DNA of 64,000 nt from Cryptomeria japonica (taxonomy: Eukaryota; Streptophyta; Pinopsida; Cupressales; Cupressaceae). The stretch is taken from NCBI RefSeq assembly GCF_030272615.1, contig NC_081413.1:441831038-441895037 (forward strand), written 5' to 3'. Shown in pieces: positions 24,252-35,694 of the stretch. The position numbers and the translations under genes are program-made. Positions within the stretch are counted from its first letter, which is position 1. Each line of letters starts with the position of its first letter. Under the pieces are notes generated by a model, which saw nothing but the letters and a program-made list of their open reading frames with translations, did not search any database and was not told the origin of the DNA.

Positions 24252-25181
24252 CTAGAGCCATCCTTGCAAGGATCTGAGTTGACTGATGTTCTTAGGTGGT
24301 GGCATCTCCATGATGGCTTGTACCTTTGCGGGATATACTTCAATGCCCTTTTCTGAGACTATGTAGCCTAATAACTTGCCTGATGTAACCCCAAAGACAC
24401 ACTTCTTAGGGTTGAATCTAACTTGAAATTTTCCCAATCTATCAAAAATCTCTGCTAAGATGCTGAGATGTTCTACTCAAGTAAATGATTTAGCTAGTAA
24501 ATCATCCACATAATCCTCCATGAAGGTATGCATTATGTCATGAAAAATTGTTGTCATTGCACGTTGATAAGTTGCCCCAACATTCTTTAAGCCGAATGAC
24601 ATGACATTCCAACAGTATGTTCCCCAAGGATAGGTAAATGCCATTTTATCTTGATCCTCTAGAGCTATCTTGATTTGATTATAGCCAAAAAAACCGTCCA
24701 TTAGTGATAGAATTGCATGGCCTGCTGTGAGGTCTACAATTATGTCGATACTGGGCAAAGGAAAGTCATCCTTTGGACAGGCTTTGTTGACATCTCTAAA
24801 ATCGGTGCATATCTTGATGCTACCATCTGGTTTTGAAACTGGCATAATGTTGGAAATCCATTCAACATAGTCTATAGGTTGAATAAATCCAACGTTTAAT
24901 AGTTTCTTTAGCTCAGCTTTGACCATGAGTGCTACATGTGGATTCATCTTTCTCAATTTTTGCTTAACTGGCTTGGCTCCCGAAGCAATGGACAAGTGAT
25001 GCATGATTAAATGTGGATCAATCCTGGGCATATCTACATAGGAACAAGAAAAAATGATTTTCTTTTCTTTGAAAAATTGGATATACTCTGATCTTTCTTC
25101 CTCTGTCAAAGATTCTACTAGGTGTATGTCTTTGGCTGCTTCTATTGTACCAATGTTGATTGATTGAGTAGGCTCAATCAA
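24252..25181 (-). pseudogene. Gypsy A reverse transcriptase
   Basis: This is a Ty3/gypsy RT with 234 open codons from 25181. It shows the Tat-type lead-in (EERSEYIQFFKEKKIIFSCS, MPRIDPHLIMHHL), KPDGSIKICTDFRDVNKACP, GYNQIKI, TYCWNVMSFGLKNVGATYQR and the active site YVDDLLAKS near 24506. After a TGA at 24477 (the family usually has Arg there) it continues in frame: FNPKKCVFGV, LLGYIVSEKGIEVYPAK and QLRSLQG. It is followed by RNase H without a frame change. Confidence 0.93.
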
Positions 25182-26848
25182 TATTGATGATCGCTCCTGA
25201 TAGTGTTCAGGAAGAGTGTCAAGTTTCCCATCTTTAGGTGCCTTACAAAGGTTTTCACCTGTAGATACGTCCTTTATTTTTACTTTTTTTGTGATCTAGT
25301 GCTGCCATTGACTGGTTTTCAGCAATATATCCTTTATTTCGTTCATTTTTGTGACTGAGAGACTTGGCACTCCCCTGTTTGTAGATGTCATTACTTTGTT
25401 CACTGGTAGAGTCTATTTCTGGGTTGATGGTACATAAGTAATGGATAATGGAATCATCATTTGGGAAAATTGGGATGTCATGATTTTCAGGTTCACCCTA
25501 GTCTATGAGGTCAGGAAAGATAAGTGGTAAAGGGTCATTGGGTGGGTCAAGTTTAGCTGCTGTAAGTGTTAGGATGGAGGTATCATCATGGTTGGCTGGG
25601 ATATTAAATAAGGTAATTATTTTGTCAAGGTCTTCGATGGTATCATCATCTATGTAGGCTTGCTCATAATGTCGCTGTTCATTTTTCTTGGCATCATAGA
25701 TATTTTGTTGACCAAATTCAAGTAGTCTAGGTTCTGTGCCTTGTTCTTCTTGAGAAATGAGTGTATGACTGTCATTTGCAGCAATATCTTCAGTAACATT
25801 GGAACAACTGCCCCATTCATATTCATTTGAATCAGTCTTAGAGGTATTATCCCAGAGTCTTTCAGTACTATGTACTGGTATGTTGCAGGGTGAAAACAAG
25901 TCCTTGATGATTGAGACCAATCTGATGGTCTTCTCAGATTTGGTATCAGATCCTACTTCTACTCGTTGCATCTATTCATATACTATCTCTCCTCAGGGAG
26001 TAATAATGTTGTCAGGGGGTGATTCCTCTTTGTTTGAAATAGGTTCCTAAACATGATGTACTTCTGTATAAGATGCTTCTTCTCTTTGAATGACCAACTC
26101 TTCTTTATGTTTCTCATTTTCCTGGTGTTGTCGTTCCTTCCTTATTGTTTCCACTGATTCATGTAGTGCCTCCTACCATGAGTCTTCTTTGTATTTCTTC
26201 TTTGCTTTCCACTGAGGTTTTTGGTATTTTCTTAGTGTCTTGTTTGGTGGTAGAGTGTGTTCATAGCCCAATCCTATTTTGTCTTTACAAAATTGTGAAG
26301 GAGGATCTAATGGTTCTTTGATGCCTACCTGATGCTTGCCGATTGGTCCTTTGCCATTGTATCCCATTATTGCATGATTAGGTAGCCTTTTCCATATAGC
26401 TATGTTGGTATAGCTACTTCCATAGTAGCTTCTCTATCTTCTTCCTCATCCTTGTATAGCCAACTAAGGATGTCCTTTTCCTCTGATTCATGCGTTAGTG
26501 TGCCTAGTTGGATAAACTTGCCATCAAACTTGGTGATGTGCTGTGTTTCTTGATGTGTTGATACTGAAGGTAACCTATGAGATTTAGGCGATGATGGTAA
26601 GTTGGTTAGACACAAGGGTTCCAAAGAGTATTCTCCCATACCTTGTTCTTTGATTTTCATTTTATGTTTAAAATCCATAGATAGCGATTTAGACTTTTCT
26701 TGCTGAAGATCTGATACTGGGGAAATTTTTTTTCCCTGTTATGTGGAACTAAAGCATCTTGGGCTGCCCCCATAGCATTACAATTTTGAAGAGGGTTATG
26801 ATTTGCTGATATAGAAATATCATGTCCATTGTAGGGGAGCTTAACACA
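25182..26848 (-). pseudogene. Gypsy A protease-RT linker with G-patch-like motif
   Basis: This region joins protease to RT. At about 26275-26367 the minus strand reads MGYNGKGPIGKHQVGIKEPL, followed by KIGLGY. This is the G-patch-like glycine motif often seen between protease and RT in Tat-type gypsy elements and in some retroviral proteases. The piece 25498-25971 is acidic and polar (157 codons) with no domain I recognise. Several stops and frame changes occur. No splice sites were proven, although Ogre elements have an intron about here. Confidence 0.7.
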
Positions 26849-27655
26849 CTAGTGATAAGTAGAAGGTACTGCTTGCATTTCATGTATCCAAGGTTGACCT
26901 AATAAGATATTATATGTGAGGTCTATGTCTAAGACTTGGCACATAGTGTCCTTTTGTATGGATCCTACCTGAATTGGCAACATTACTGTTCCTTTGGATG
27001 ATATTTCTTCATCATCATATGCTTTGATAGTGATCTTCTTGTGTGGATCAATAGACTCCTCAAAAAATCCTAATGCACAGATAAGTTTTAAGGTACAGAT
27101 ATTGAGTCCAACTCCTCCATCTATTAACACTCTTTTGACTCGATGTTTGTACACCAAGAATTCAATGTGGAGTGGAGTATTGTGTGGATGGCTTAATGAG
27201 ATATTATCATGCTCAAAAAATGTGAGGTTATGAGGCCCTGTCATGTGAGCCACCATGGCTTGAAATTTGTCAGCATCCAGATCTTGAGGTACATTTGTTT
27301 CCAATAGTGCTTGTTCCAAGATGTCTTTGTGTTTTGGCAAAAGTTTCAGCAACTCAAGTATAGATATTTGAGCAGGAGTTTTGCGTAGTTGACTGACTAG
27401 ATCATATTGAATCTTGGGTATTGTGTTTGTTGCAGATGTATGTCCCTTCAAGACATATTTTTTGAGCTCTGGTGGTTACATTGACAGATTCATGTTTGCA
27501 TTTGTCCTTGATTGTAATAACATTTACCTGATCATCATTGGTTGATATATGATTGATGGTGTTATTGTATATGTGATTGATATGAGCTCCCCGTGTATCA
27601 ATTGAGGTGGAAGCTCCATCCTTGTTGTAGTTTGGAAGATGATTCTTAAAGGCAC
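26849..27655 (-). pseudogene. Gypsy A gag C-terminus and protease, left of insertion C
   Basis: From 27655 the minus strand continues the gag frame broken by element C (AFKNHLPNYNKDG, then VTTRAQK). After a frameshift near 27445 the protease region follows: YDLVSQLRKTPAQISILELL, then the active-site block RVLIDGGVGLNICTL and NILLGQPWIHEM. DGG in place of D-T/S-G is usual in Tat proteases. The region ends at a stop near 26849, and sequence of the HPCLKFPHNG type follows in broken form. Confidence 0.88.
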
Positions 27656-28934
27656 TGTAGACACCTAAAAATGTCTCATTGATCATGTACTAATTATTCC
27701 TCTAATTGATTAAATAATCTTTATTATTTAATTAATTTAATTAATCTTACTCTTCTAATTTCATATTTCCTCATAATCTTACTAATTATTCTATTTTCCT
27801 ATTCTATCATCATTTAATCATTTTAATTATTTTCTAAATATCAATTAAATATTTATTATTTAATTAATTCTAATTAATTCCCTAATTTAAATAATCTTTA
27901 TTATTTAAATAAATTGCTAATTATTCGATTTCTATCTCTAATCATCTAATCATTCAACCCTCTTCTAAATATTAATTAAATATTAATTAAATATTAATTA
28001 TTTAATTAATTGTGATTTAATCCTTTAAATTAAATAATCTTTATTATTTAATTAAATTCCATTTCTACATAATTTAATAGTTTCTTTAAATTATTTAATT
28101 AACTAATTGATTCTTCTTAATCCCCAAATTCTAATTTCATTTAATTTCTTATTTCTTCTAATTTCTTCTAAATTCAAATACATGTGCATGATTTCAAAAA
28201 CCAAATTGAAAATCAAAGTCAAGTTCTAAATATATTCAAATGCTAAATTGAATTAATAAATTCAATTATTTGAATTAAAATCTCATGCAAAAATTAAATT
28301 AATAATCTAAATCTAAATGCAAGAACTTGCTAAATTAATTAATTAAATCAATTAATTTATTAAATCATTTGACTCTCCAACTTCTATTTCCATCCTTCAG
28401 TTAGATTTTTCTAAATTAAGCTCTCTGTGTCATCCTCTTTATTTCCACCTATCATTCTTTTTCTTCCTTCAGTCAGCTTTTTCTCAATTAGTTGACTCCT
28501 TTAATCTATTCAATCTATTGAGTTTCACTCCTACAATCAACAGTTCAACTATCAACTTGCATTTGAGCTCACCTGAGTTCACACCTCTTGATCATTCTGT
28601 TCCACCTTTCAATCAATCTTCTTCAATTTTCTATAATTTGAGCATCCAATCTCCATTTTCAATACTCCTCAATCTTTAATCTAAATCATGAACTTTGAAT
28701 CTTTGTGTCACTTGTAGGTTACTAGCGCAATATCTGAGAGCCATCATACCACGAAGAGGAGAAGAGCAATGGAAGCAATATGCCATCTTGGGATAGGGAG
28801 TTTTATTGAATGATTTTAATTCCTATTTCTTAATTGCATTATTTCATTGGTTTTATGTTTGAATTGCTTAGATAGTTAAGGATTTCGTGATTGTCCTTAT
28901 TTCCTATTTAGCAATGTTATCTTTGAGCATAGCA
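27656..28934 (+). repeat. Left LTR of element C
   Basis: It begins TGTAGACACCTAAAAATG and ends GAGCATAGCA. The first half is almost pure A/T with nested TTAATTAAT palindromes; the second half is more mixed. The right copy is 35695-36973, the same length. Confidence 0.92.
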
Positions 28935-28936
28935 CA

Positions 28937-28957
28937 TTTTGGTGAACCCGACGTGAA
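28937..28957 (+). promoter_or_regulatory. Primer binding site of element C
   Basis: TTTTGGTGAACCCGACGTGAA follows the LTR by a few bases. Element G has the same site with one base changed (54115-54135). I could not assign the tRNA. Confidence 0.6.
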
Positions 28958-29049
28958 CTAACAACAATTTAACCTTTTTCTGTGTTCTGTGTGATTTTTT
29001 GTAGATTGTGCAGATTTTTTTATTTATTTGTAGGTTGCACGAATTTTGA

Positions 29050-29800
29050 GAAAAGATTTTCCATCATGCAATCAAGCTTACATCATCATGCAATCGGATA
29101 GGCATAATCATGCATTCTACCCTTCAAGGTCACACATTTGTCCTGACAGGGTCACGCAATCGCCCTGTCCGGATCACGCAATTGCCCTTTCTGGGTCACG
29201 CATCTGCAGGGTTAATTGTTGTTTTATTTTTCTTTTGTCTGTTATTAATTTTGTATAATTCTGTCTTAAATTTGGTTAATCAGGGATCAAAATTACTTTT
29301 TTATTTTAGGATTTGATTAACAAAGTTTATGGCAAGAAAAATTTAGTTCAAAATTTCAGGTGCGAGAAGGACGAAACAACAAAGGAGGGAAGCTAAACAA
29401 TATCAAAAATTTCTCCAAGCAGAAAAATTGATACAGGATTCAGAAGAACAACTAGCCTTAGATAGATATAATAGCCTAGTTCTTTCTTATATAGTTAAAT
29501 ATGATCTAATCAATATTGAATGGATGATGAGGGATTTGGCTAGGGCTTCACATTTGGTTTCACAGGTTCCTGATCAAGTTTAGTTTTCTTGTTTTTTTTC
29601 TAATTTTTGTTGTTGTCTGTATTTTGTCACGCAATCGATCTGTTATTGTTACGCAATCAAGCAGATAAAGTCATGCATTCGCTATGTCCGATTTACACAT
29701 TCACTGTGTCAGATTTACGCATTCGCTCTGTCAGATTCCCGCATTCGCTCAATAAGTGTCACACAATCACTCAGGTAGTATTACGCAATCGCCTATGTCA
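29050..29800 (+). repeat. CACGCAATCGCC-type motif arrays in the C leader
   Basis: Two clusters (29060-29215 and 29625-29800) hold about eight copies each of T[CT]ACGCAATCG or [AC]CGCATTCGC, spaced 18-25 bp. Copies are often followed by CTGTC. Spacing and sequence vary. They flank a small ORF at 29329. Confidence 0.65.
29329..29583 (+). pseudogene. Small charged ORF in the C leader
   Basis: An 85-codon frame runs from an ATG at 29329 to TAG at 29581-29583 with one internal TAG at codon 6. The product is basic then helical: ARRTKQQRREAKQYQKFLQ, then AEKLIQDSEEQLALDRY and INIEWMMRDLARASHLV. A pyrimidine tract ending TTTTAG at 29309 lies 19 bp upstream and looks like a splice acceptor. The real start could therefore be in an upstream exon, which would avoid the TAG only if the frame began later. 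No family recognised. Confidence 0.4.
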
Positions 29801-29910
29801 AGTTCTCAGTTTCTATTTTCTATTGGTTTATTTTGCTACTAATCTTCTGTTTACAGCCTATGGTGGACTCACAGAGAGGATTAGATTAGTAATTTTGCAT
29901 GCACATCTCA

Positions 29911-30220
29911 CATCAGTTAAAATTGACATGCATGGATAAATCTCACACTTCAATTTTTAGTGCTTAAAATCAACAACAATTAAAAAGGACATGCATGGAT
30001 AAATCTCACACTTCAATTTTTAGTGCTTCAAATCAACAACAGTTAAAATTGACATGCATGGATAATCTCACACTTCGTTGTTGGTGCTTAAAATGAACAT
30101 GGGCTAAAATTGACATGCATGTATCTCATACTTGGTTTTTGGTGCTTAAAAATCAAACAAATGGTTATAAATTGACATGTATGCCTTCATTCTTGGATTT
30201 GGTGTTTAAAATTGACACGC
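29911..30220 (+). repeat. 62-bp tandem repeat in element C
   Basis: Four to five units of 61-63 bp each carry GACATGCATGGATAAATCTC and TTTTTAGTGCTTAAAATCAA. GACATGCATG recurs at 29925, 29988, 30051 and 30112, with a decayed copy at 30174. The tract ends 30 bp before a TATA-like motif. Confidence 0.85.
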
Positions 30221-30249
30221 ACATGCAGATCTAACACCTAAATTTGGGC

Positions 30250-30258
30250 TATAAAAAG
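30250..30258 (+). promoter_or_regulatory. Internal TATA-like motif in element C
   Basis: TATAAAAAG lies directly after the 62-bp repeats and 80 bp before the frame at 30330. It equals the first nine bases of the PMD promoter box of element A. It could drive an internal transcript. Confidence 0.4.
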
Positions 30259-30329
30259 AACATGAATCAGGCTACATTAGATTAAATCATTTTTCATTTT
30301 TTTAAGGGAAAAGAACTTTTCATTATGTC

Positions 30330-31230
30330 TTGGGTGGACCTACTGTTGCACTAACTGACTTTCTACCCGCCATCAGGCCTAAGGGAGAAAGAGGGAAGGT
30401 GACAATGACATCCAAATTTTCTTTTATTCTAGGTAGTGAGAGGGTATCTTTGACTGAGGATTTCATCACTCCACAGAGGTACTTCGAATTGGGATGCATT
30501 GGGGATATCATCTCTCCCAGCGTACTCTCGAGCGAGTTTTTCGAGCTGCTATATAAATATACTGGCCAGGAAACTAGAGTGTTGAGTGAATTTGACATAC
30601 GTGGGGGCCTTCCCTACATCGATAAGCTCAACTAAAGCCTTAAGTGGCTTGCTTTGAGAATCTGTCGTTGGATCGGGACCCCTCGAAACCTAATACTAAG
30701 AACCAAATTAGTTGCCAAAAATCCTACATTCAGTGGTTCTAGGAGTGTGGATCGTACCCCATAGATACCCTTCATGTACCTTACACTATGATACAGGAAT
30801 CCCTCAGCTAAAAGATCTTTGGATCTTTGGGGTAAGAGAGACTGACATGCCCGAGAAGTGTGTGCCGTGGAGTGGAGCCAGTGCTGCCAAACTCTCTATG
30901 TGTTCATTTTGTTTCAGTATTTTATTGTAAGGGCCTCACTGAATGGTGTCCAATATCCAACCTAAGATTGTATTCTGTTCTTTTTTATGTATCGTTGTGA
31001 TAGACTAGTATTGAGTTAGTCCCTTGGGCTATTTCAGGCCCTATCCCACGTATCTCCGAATTTTTCAAGATTGTATGAAATTTGAGTCAGTCAGCTATAC
31101 ATACCTACCAACCATTCTTCTCAGATTTGGAAAACTGCAAAACATTGTCCTACACATGAAGTTACCAAAAACAAAGTCCACTTTGAAACTGATTCTCAAA
31201 ACGTCCTTACATACTTGTGACCATAGGTAG
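30330..31230 (+). pseudogene. Unknown ORF of element C, first segment
   Basis: A frame from 30310 to 30635 (about 100 codons) reads GPTVALTDFLPAIRPKGERG, then FSFILGSERVSLTEDFIT and FFELLYKYTGQETRVL before a TAA. Beyond the stop, coding-like text continues in broken frames to about 31230, for example ICRWIGTPRNLI and FGKLQNIVLHMKLPKTK. Base composition here is less A/T-rich than in the surroundings, as in coding DNA. I recognise no domain. It may be part of one split gene with the ORF at 31666. Confidence 0.4.
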
Positions 31231-31400
31231 TCCCATTTACATCCTCATTATCGTCCATAGTCTTTTGCATAGTCCCACTTACGTCCTCATTATTGTCCTT
31301 AGTCTTTTGCATTGTCCCTACTTATGTCCTCATTATCGTCCATAGTCTTTTGCATAGTCCTATCTTACGTCCTCATTATCATCCTAAGTCTTTTGCATTA
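31228..31400 (+). repeat. 42-43-bp tandem repeat in element C
   Basis: Four units of TAGTCCCATTTACATCCTC plus TTATCGTCCATAGTCTTTTG recur at 31229, 31272, 31314 and 31357. Decayed pieces continue to about 31500. Confidence 0.85.
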
Positions 31401-31665
31401 TCATCCATATTAGTTGCATAGTCCACCATTTATCATATACATCCTTTTCTAGACCTCATATACATTTATCTTAGTCCATCATCATTTACATAATCATCCT
31501 AGAAATTCATACCCCAAATGTCCAAGACATAATCAAAGGATCAGTCAAACTCAACCTCAACTCAAACAAGTTGGTCAAGTTAAATCAAACATTATCACAT
31601 TTAGAGAAATGGAGAAAATATATTACATGTTGTGATCATAGGTCCAAACCAAAAAAGAAAACATC

Positions 31666-33254
31666 ATGGATTGGAATTATAAATTTCATAGGGAAGGTGG
31701 AGGATTCATCCCTTCCATTCCTATTCCATTGCCATCCATAGAAATATTAGCTCAACAAATCAAAACTTTGCAACAACAAGTGATAGACATGGCTAGTCCT
31801 GACAACCATAGGGGCTGGTTAGAAAACATGATGAGAGAAGTGATAGCCATGAGGGGATCAGTATCAGACCAACCTTCTTCTTCTTGGGAGACCATTCAAA
31901 CATGTCAACCTTCATTCTTCAACAAAATCGTTCAAACCTCATTCAACCAAAATCAAACCCTGTTTAACCAAAGTCCAAATCACAATTCATACCAACCTAA
32001 CATTCAAACCCCTTTCAACCATAATCAAATCCTATTCAACCAAAGTCCAAATCAAAATTCACACCAACCCAACATTCAAACATCTTTCAACCAAAATCAA
32101 ACCCCATTCAACCAGATTCCAAATCAAAATTCATTCAACCAAAATCAAACCCTATTCAACCAGATTCCAAATCAAACCCCTTTCAACCAAAGTCCAAATC
32201 AAAATTCATTCAACCAAATCCCAAATCAACCATATCCATCCACCATTTCATCATCCCCTGAAGTCACACAAAACCAATACATGCCATCTCTATCTAATAA
32301 CACAACCTCCCAAAGGCTATCCATAATACAAAACCAATCTAATCCAAGTCACGATTCAGAGAATCTCATTAGAAATCCTTCTTCATCAGGCCAAAATGTT
32401 GAAACTTTCCAAGAATCTCCCATGCATTTTCAAAATCCTTCCCCATGTCAAGAGGATGATTCAAAATCAGAAGAAATGAGTCCTGAAACAAATAAAGATC
32501 AAGAACAACCATTTCCATCGTACCCAATTTTTGATCAAGATCCCACTGACCAAGAATCTTATGATGATCCCCTCGCTCTTTTCTATTCCATTCATAATCA
32601 AACCCTTCCATCTCAAGAACAAAGTGTCATTTCAAGTCCCATCCAACATCCACCTCCTAAACAAGATCAGGACATCTATTCCATCCTTCATAATAATCCT
32701 TTTCCAAGACAAGATCAAAGCATACCTTTACCTTCATGTCCAAAACAAGATCCCATTATTTCTCCAAATCCTGATCAAGGTCCCTCCATCCCTTCATCTC
32801 CATGTCATAATATTCCATGTTCCTTACAAGGTTCCCTCTCAAATAAAGTTGTCATTTCTCCTCATGATCCCAATCCCTATACACAAGTTGTTCATGAACC
32901 CCTTATAAATCAAATCACCAATCCAGATCATACTACAAAGAACAACTTGTCAATAGTTCTTTCATCATCCTCTTCAAGTGCATCAATAAAAAGAGACATA
33001 ACCCCCGCTCATGTCATAACTGCAAAACCAATTTGTCTCATACACCTACACTTGATAGATTGGGTGCAAGAGAACCTACCACGATTGATTTTTTTGAAAA
33101 TGATAAGGCTATACCTAATTTTAGGGGTTCTAGAGCCGGATTTCCATATGATGATCCACAAAATCCAAAAATTAATAAAATCAACATTGGAGACACTGAA
33201 CACATACACTTAGCTGAGTCCTTATATCCTATGGGAAAACACATCTTTATTTAA
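31666..33254 (+). CDS. Asn/Gln/Pro-rich protein of element C (prion-like composition)
   Basis: An ATG at 31666 opens 515 codons to 33213. Residues 24-45 form a short coiled coil (IEILAQQIKTLQQQVIDM). Residues about 85-195 are degenerate repeats built on FNQNQTLFNQ, SPNQNS and IPNQ, very rich in Asn and Gln and nearly free of charge. The rest is rich in Ser, Pro, Gln and Asp (PSQEQSVISS, PFPRQDQSI). Near 33020 the coding signal seems to change frame: the frame 33033-33254 (REPTTIDFFENDKAIPNF, GFPYDDPQN) looks more protein-like and ends at TAA 33254. A one-base shift is therefore likely. There is no capsid or zinc finger. It may be a diverged gag-like or accessory protein of a pol-less element. 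Confidence 0.5.
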
Positions 33255-35678
33255 CTCTTTAAACAAAGACCAATGAACTACCTACACAAATATTATACCT
33301 AAGGGCTATGTAGTTTAGGTTTTGGTTTCCGCATTGCATATCATATCATTTAAAACACTGCATAACATGTAGTTTCTTTTTTTAGATGCATTACATTTTT
33401 AAAAGTTCTGCATTCTTATATAGAAGCATCAAATAAAACAAGGCAACTGTTCAAGTTTATCATTCATTGGCATTTAAAGAAAACAAGGGTATTTCCTTTC
33501 TTAGATATTTGGACATGAAGTCTTTGAGGTTCTAAGGTCATTCATTTACAACACTACCCTGTGATGACGCTTTACTTATGGTTGGGTAGTGATTTCACTA
33601 TTTGAGACTTGTTAACCTACAATCTATCAATTGCTATACCTCAAACACAATAAATCTCTAACTCATTCTAGACACCTAGTTGATCATATGACTAGTGAAA
33701 AATCTAAAATTCTACTTCAGCGCCACTATAATTGTCACACCCAAGTAGGTTTCATTACTTACAAGTCAAGGCAAGAAAATAAAAATAAAAAGAGCTATGC
33801 CAAATATCCATCTAAAGGCAAATAGAGCAATGATATATAACTGAAATATCATGTATACAAATGCGATAAAAAGCTTGACTATGGGAACATGCAAGTAACT
33901 CCATCAGGGCTATGAATGCCTACTGGCAATGGAGCAATATTTGAGAAATTACAGTATATAGCCTCGTCGGAGATCTCAAGGCTTGCTGGCAGTGAGGCTC
34001 TATTCAGGATGCTTTTGAAGTTAGGATAATCCATGTAGCTAGTCATATAGGATGCTAGGGATCTTTAATGAACACAAGAGTAGGAATTAACTCATTTGCA
34101 CACACATGGGCAAAAGAAGATCAAAGTTTCAAGAACCAAGGGGGAAGTTTTCTGCATCTCCATTTGTAAATCCTAGTCACTAAGTGTGTTGAGATGAATG
34201 TTCTGAAGGGCTCTAGAGATCGATTGACCGCTTATCTATGAAATAATTTGCACCTACATTTCAATTGGTGTATTACAAATGCAAAAACAAACACAGTCAA
34301 CCTTGTTCGAATAAGAAATGCATCTTCATCCTGCATAGTGCATTCACATAGGTCATGTCAAAAATTCATTTGTCTCCATATGCATTCTTTAGATCATCAT
34401 GTCATATAGGTCTGCACACTGGGGGCATAACTGAAAAAATCCTAAAAATCATATAAAGTCCTGAAAAAATCCAAAAATATTGAAAAATTCAAAATCCAAA
34501 AACAGTGAAAAACTCAAAATTCAAAAAAACAGTGAAAAACTCAAAATTCAAAAAAATAGTGAAAAACTCAAAACCCAAAAACATTGGAAATCATGAAATA
34601 CCAAAAACATCCATATAAAGTCCTGAAAAAATCATCCAAAAATAGTCAAATATGATCGTGAAAAAATCAACCAAAAACATTCAAATATCGATCTACATAA
34701 TCCAAAAAACATCAAAAAAGCTCTTAGAAAAGAACTAAAAATCGAAAAATCAATCAATCAAAAAATTTGCAATAAGATGTCTTGTGAGAAACAAATACCC
34801 TAGTAGATATCCAACAAACACTTCGCACGAAGTTAACAAAGGATATGACTATCCAGTCAAACATCTGCAATCAACTGATAAAACTGTCTTATCAATTGTA
34901 TCATATCCATATCAACGTGATCATTATCTTGTCTCAAACAGAAGAGGATACACTCGAAATCATACAGGTCAGTCTTAAACGGGGTCCGCAACTTTATGAG
35001 ATCAGACATTATCAACCATCACATCAAACAACTGAGAACGAAGGCACAAGGTCTGTATAGCTATTGAATTTTGTCTGGGTCAGTCTTTATCTTTTTATCA
35101 TTTGGCGACAGATATTGTTCCTATGCTACTCAAGGATGTCCACAAGTGACTAGAGGAGCCATGATGGGTATTATCTTTTTCTTTGTTTGTTGCTTGTCTG
35201 CTATGTGTTTGTTTTTGCAATGAGATATCTTTACATCTTGGTTCCTTATACCCTGATGTGCTAAGCTTCATTGTTCAATAATAAGGCTCGGTGATGAATA
35301 TATATTGACGCAATAAAATATGTGACACAGGTTCGTGATTCATTCAATTTCATTCTCATCTTCATCTCATTTGCTTCTTGCTAGTTTGTTGATTCTTTTC
35401 TCGTCATCTCTTTCTTAATCATTTTCTATCATCTAACATTGTTCTATTTCATTCTAAGGTTCATTCTCTCATATTTTATCTCAATATCATCTTCACATCA
35501 CCTATCTCTATCTCTAATCAACTAACCATTCTTCTATCTTTAATCTCACATTCTTCTTTTTTTTCGAGAGATCATTCATGTCTTTAATGCACAAACAATC
35601 TCTCGAGGGGGCATTACACCCTAAGTGTCATCGGGGCATGCAGGGGCAATTTTTTATTTTTCTTTGAAACAACATTGT
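33255..35678 (+). other. Non-coding 3' region of element C
   Basis: Over 2.4 kb I see no frame of interest. It contains an A-rich repeat block (34440-34760) and ends in a CT-rich stretch (35330-35560) before the PPT. Long untranslated 3' regions are common in gypsy-type elements without pol. Confidence 0.45.
34440..34760 (+). repeat. A-rich short tandem repeats in element C
   Basis: Units such as CAGTGAAAAACTCAAAATTC recur at about 27-bp intervals between 34500 and 34590. Looser copies (CATCCATATAAAGTCCTGAA, CCAAAAACATTC) surround them. Confidence 0.75.
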
Positions 35679-35694
35679 CTCAAAGAGGGGCAAA
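35679..35694 (+). promoter_or_regulatory. Polypurine tract of element C
   Basis: CTCAAAGAGGGGCAAA ends exactly at the LTR start. Its core CAAAGAGGGGCAAA is identical to the PPT of gypsy A. Confidence 0.85.

Noticed and set aside
29050-29800. CRISPR-like array
   Set aside because: Repeats are short, degenerate and unevenly spaced, and the DNA is clearly plant retrotransposon.
32531-32908. Second plus frame inside the 31666 ORF
   Set aside because: Ile/Leu/Pro-rich shadow of the Gln/Asn/Pro-rich frame. The longer frame has the start codon and repeats.
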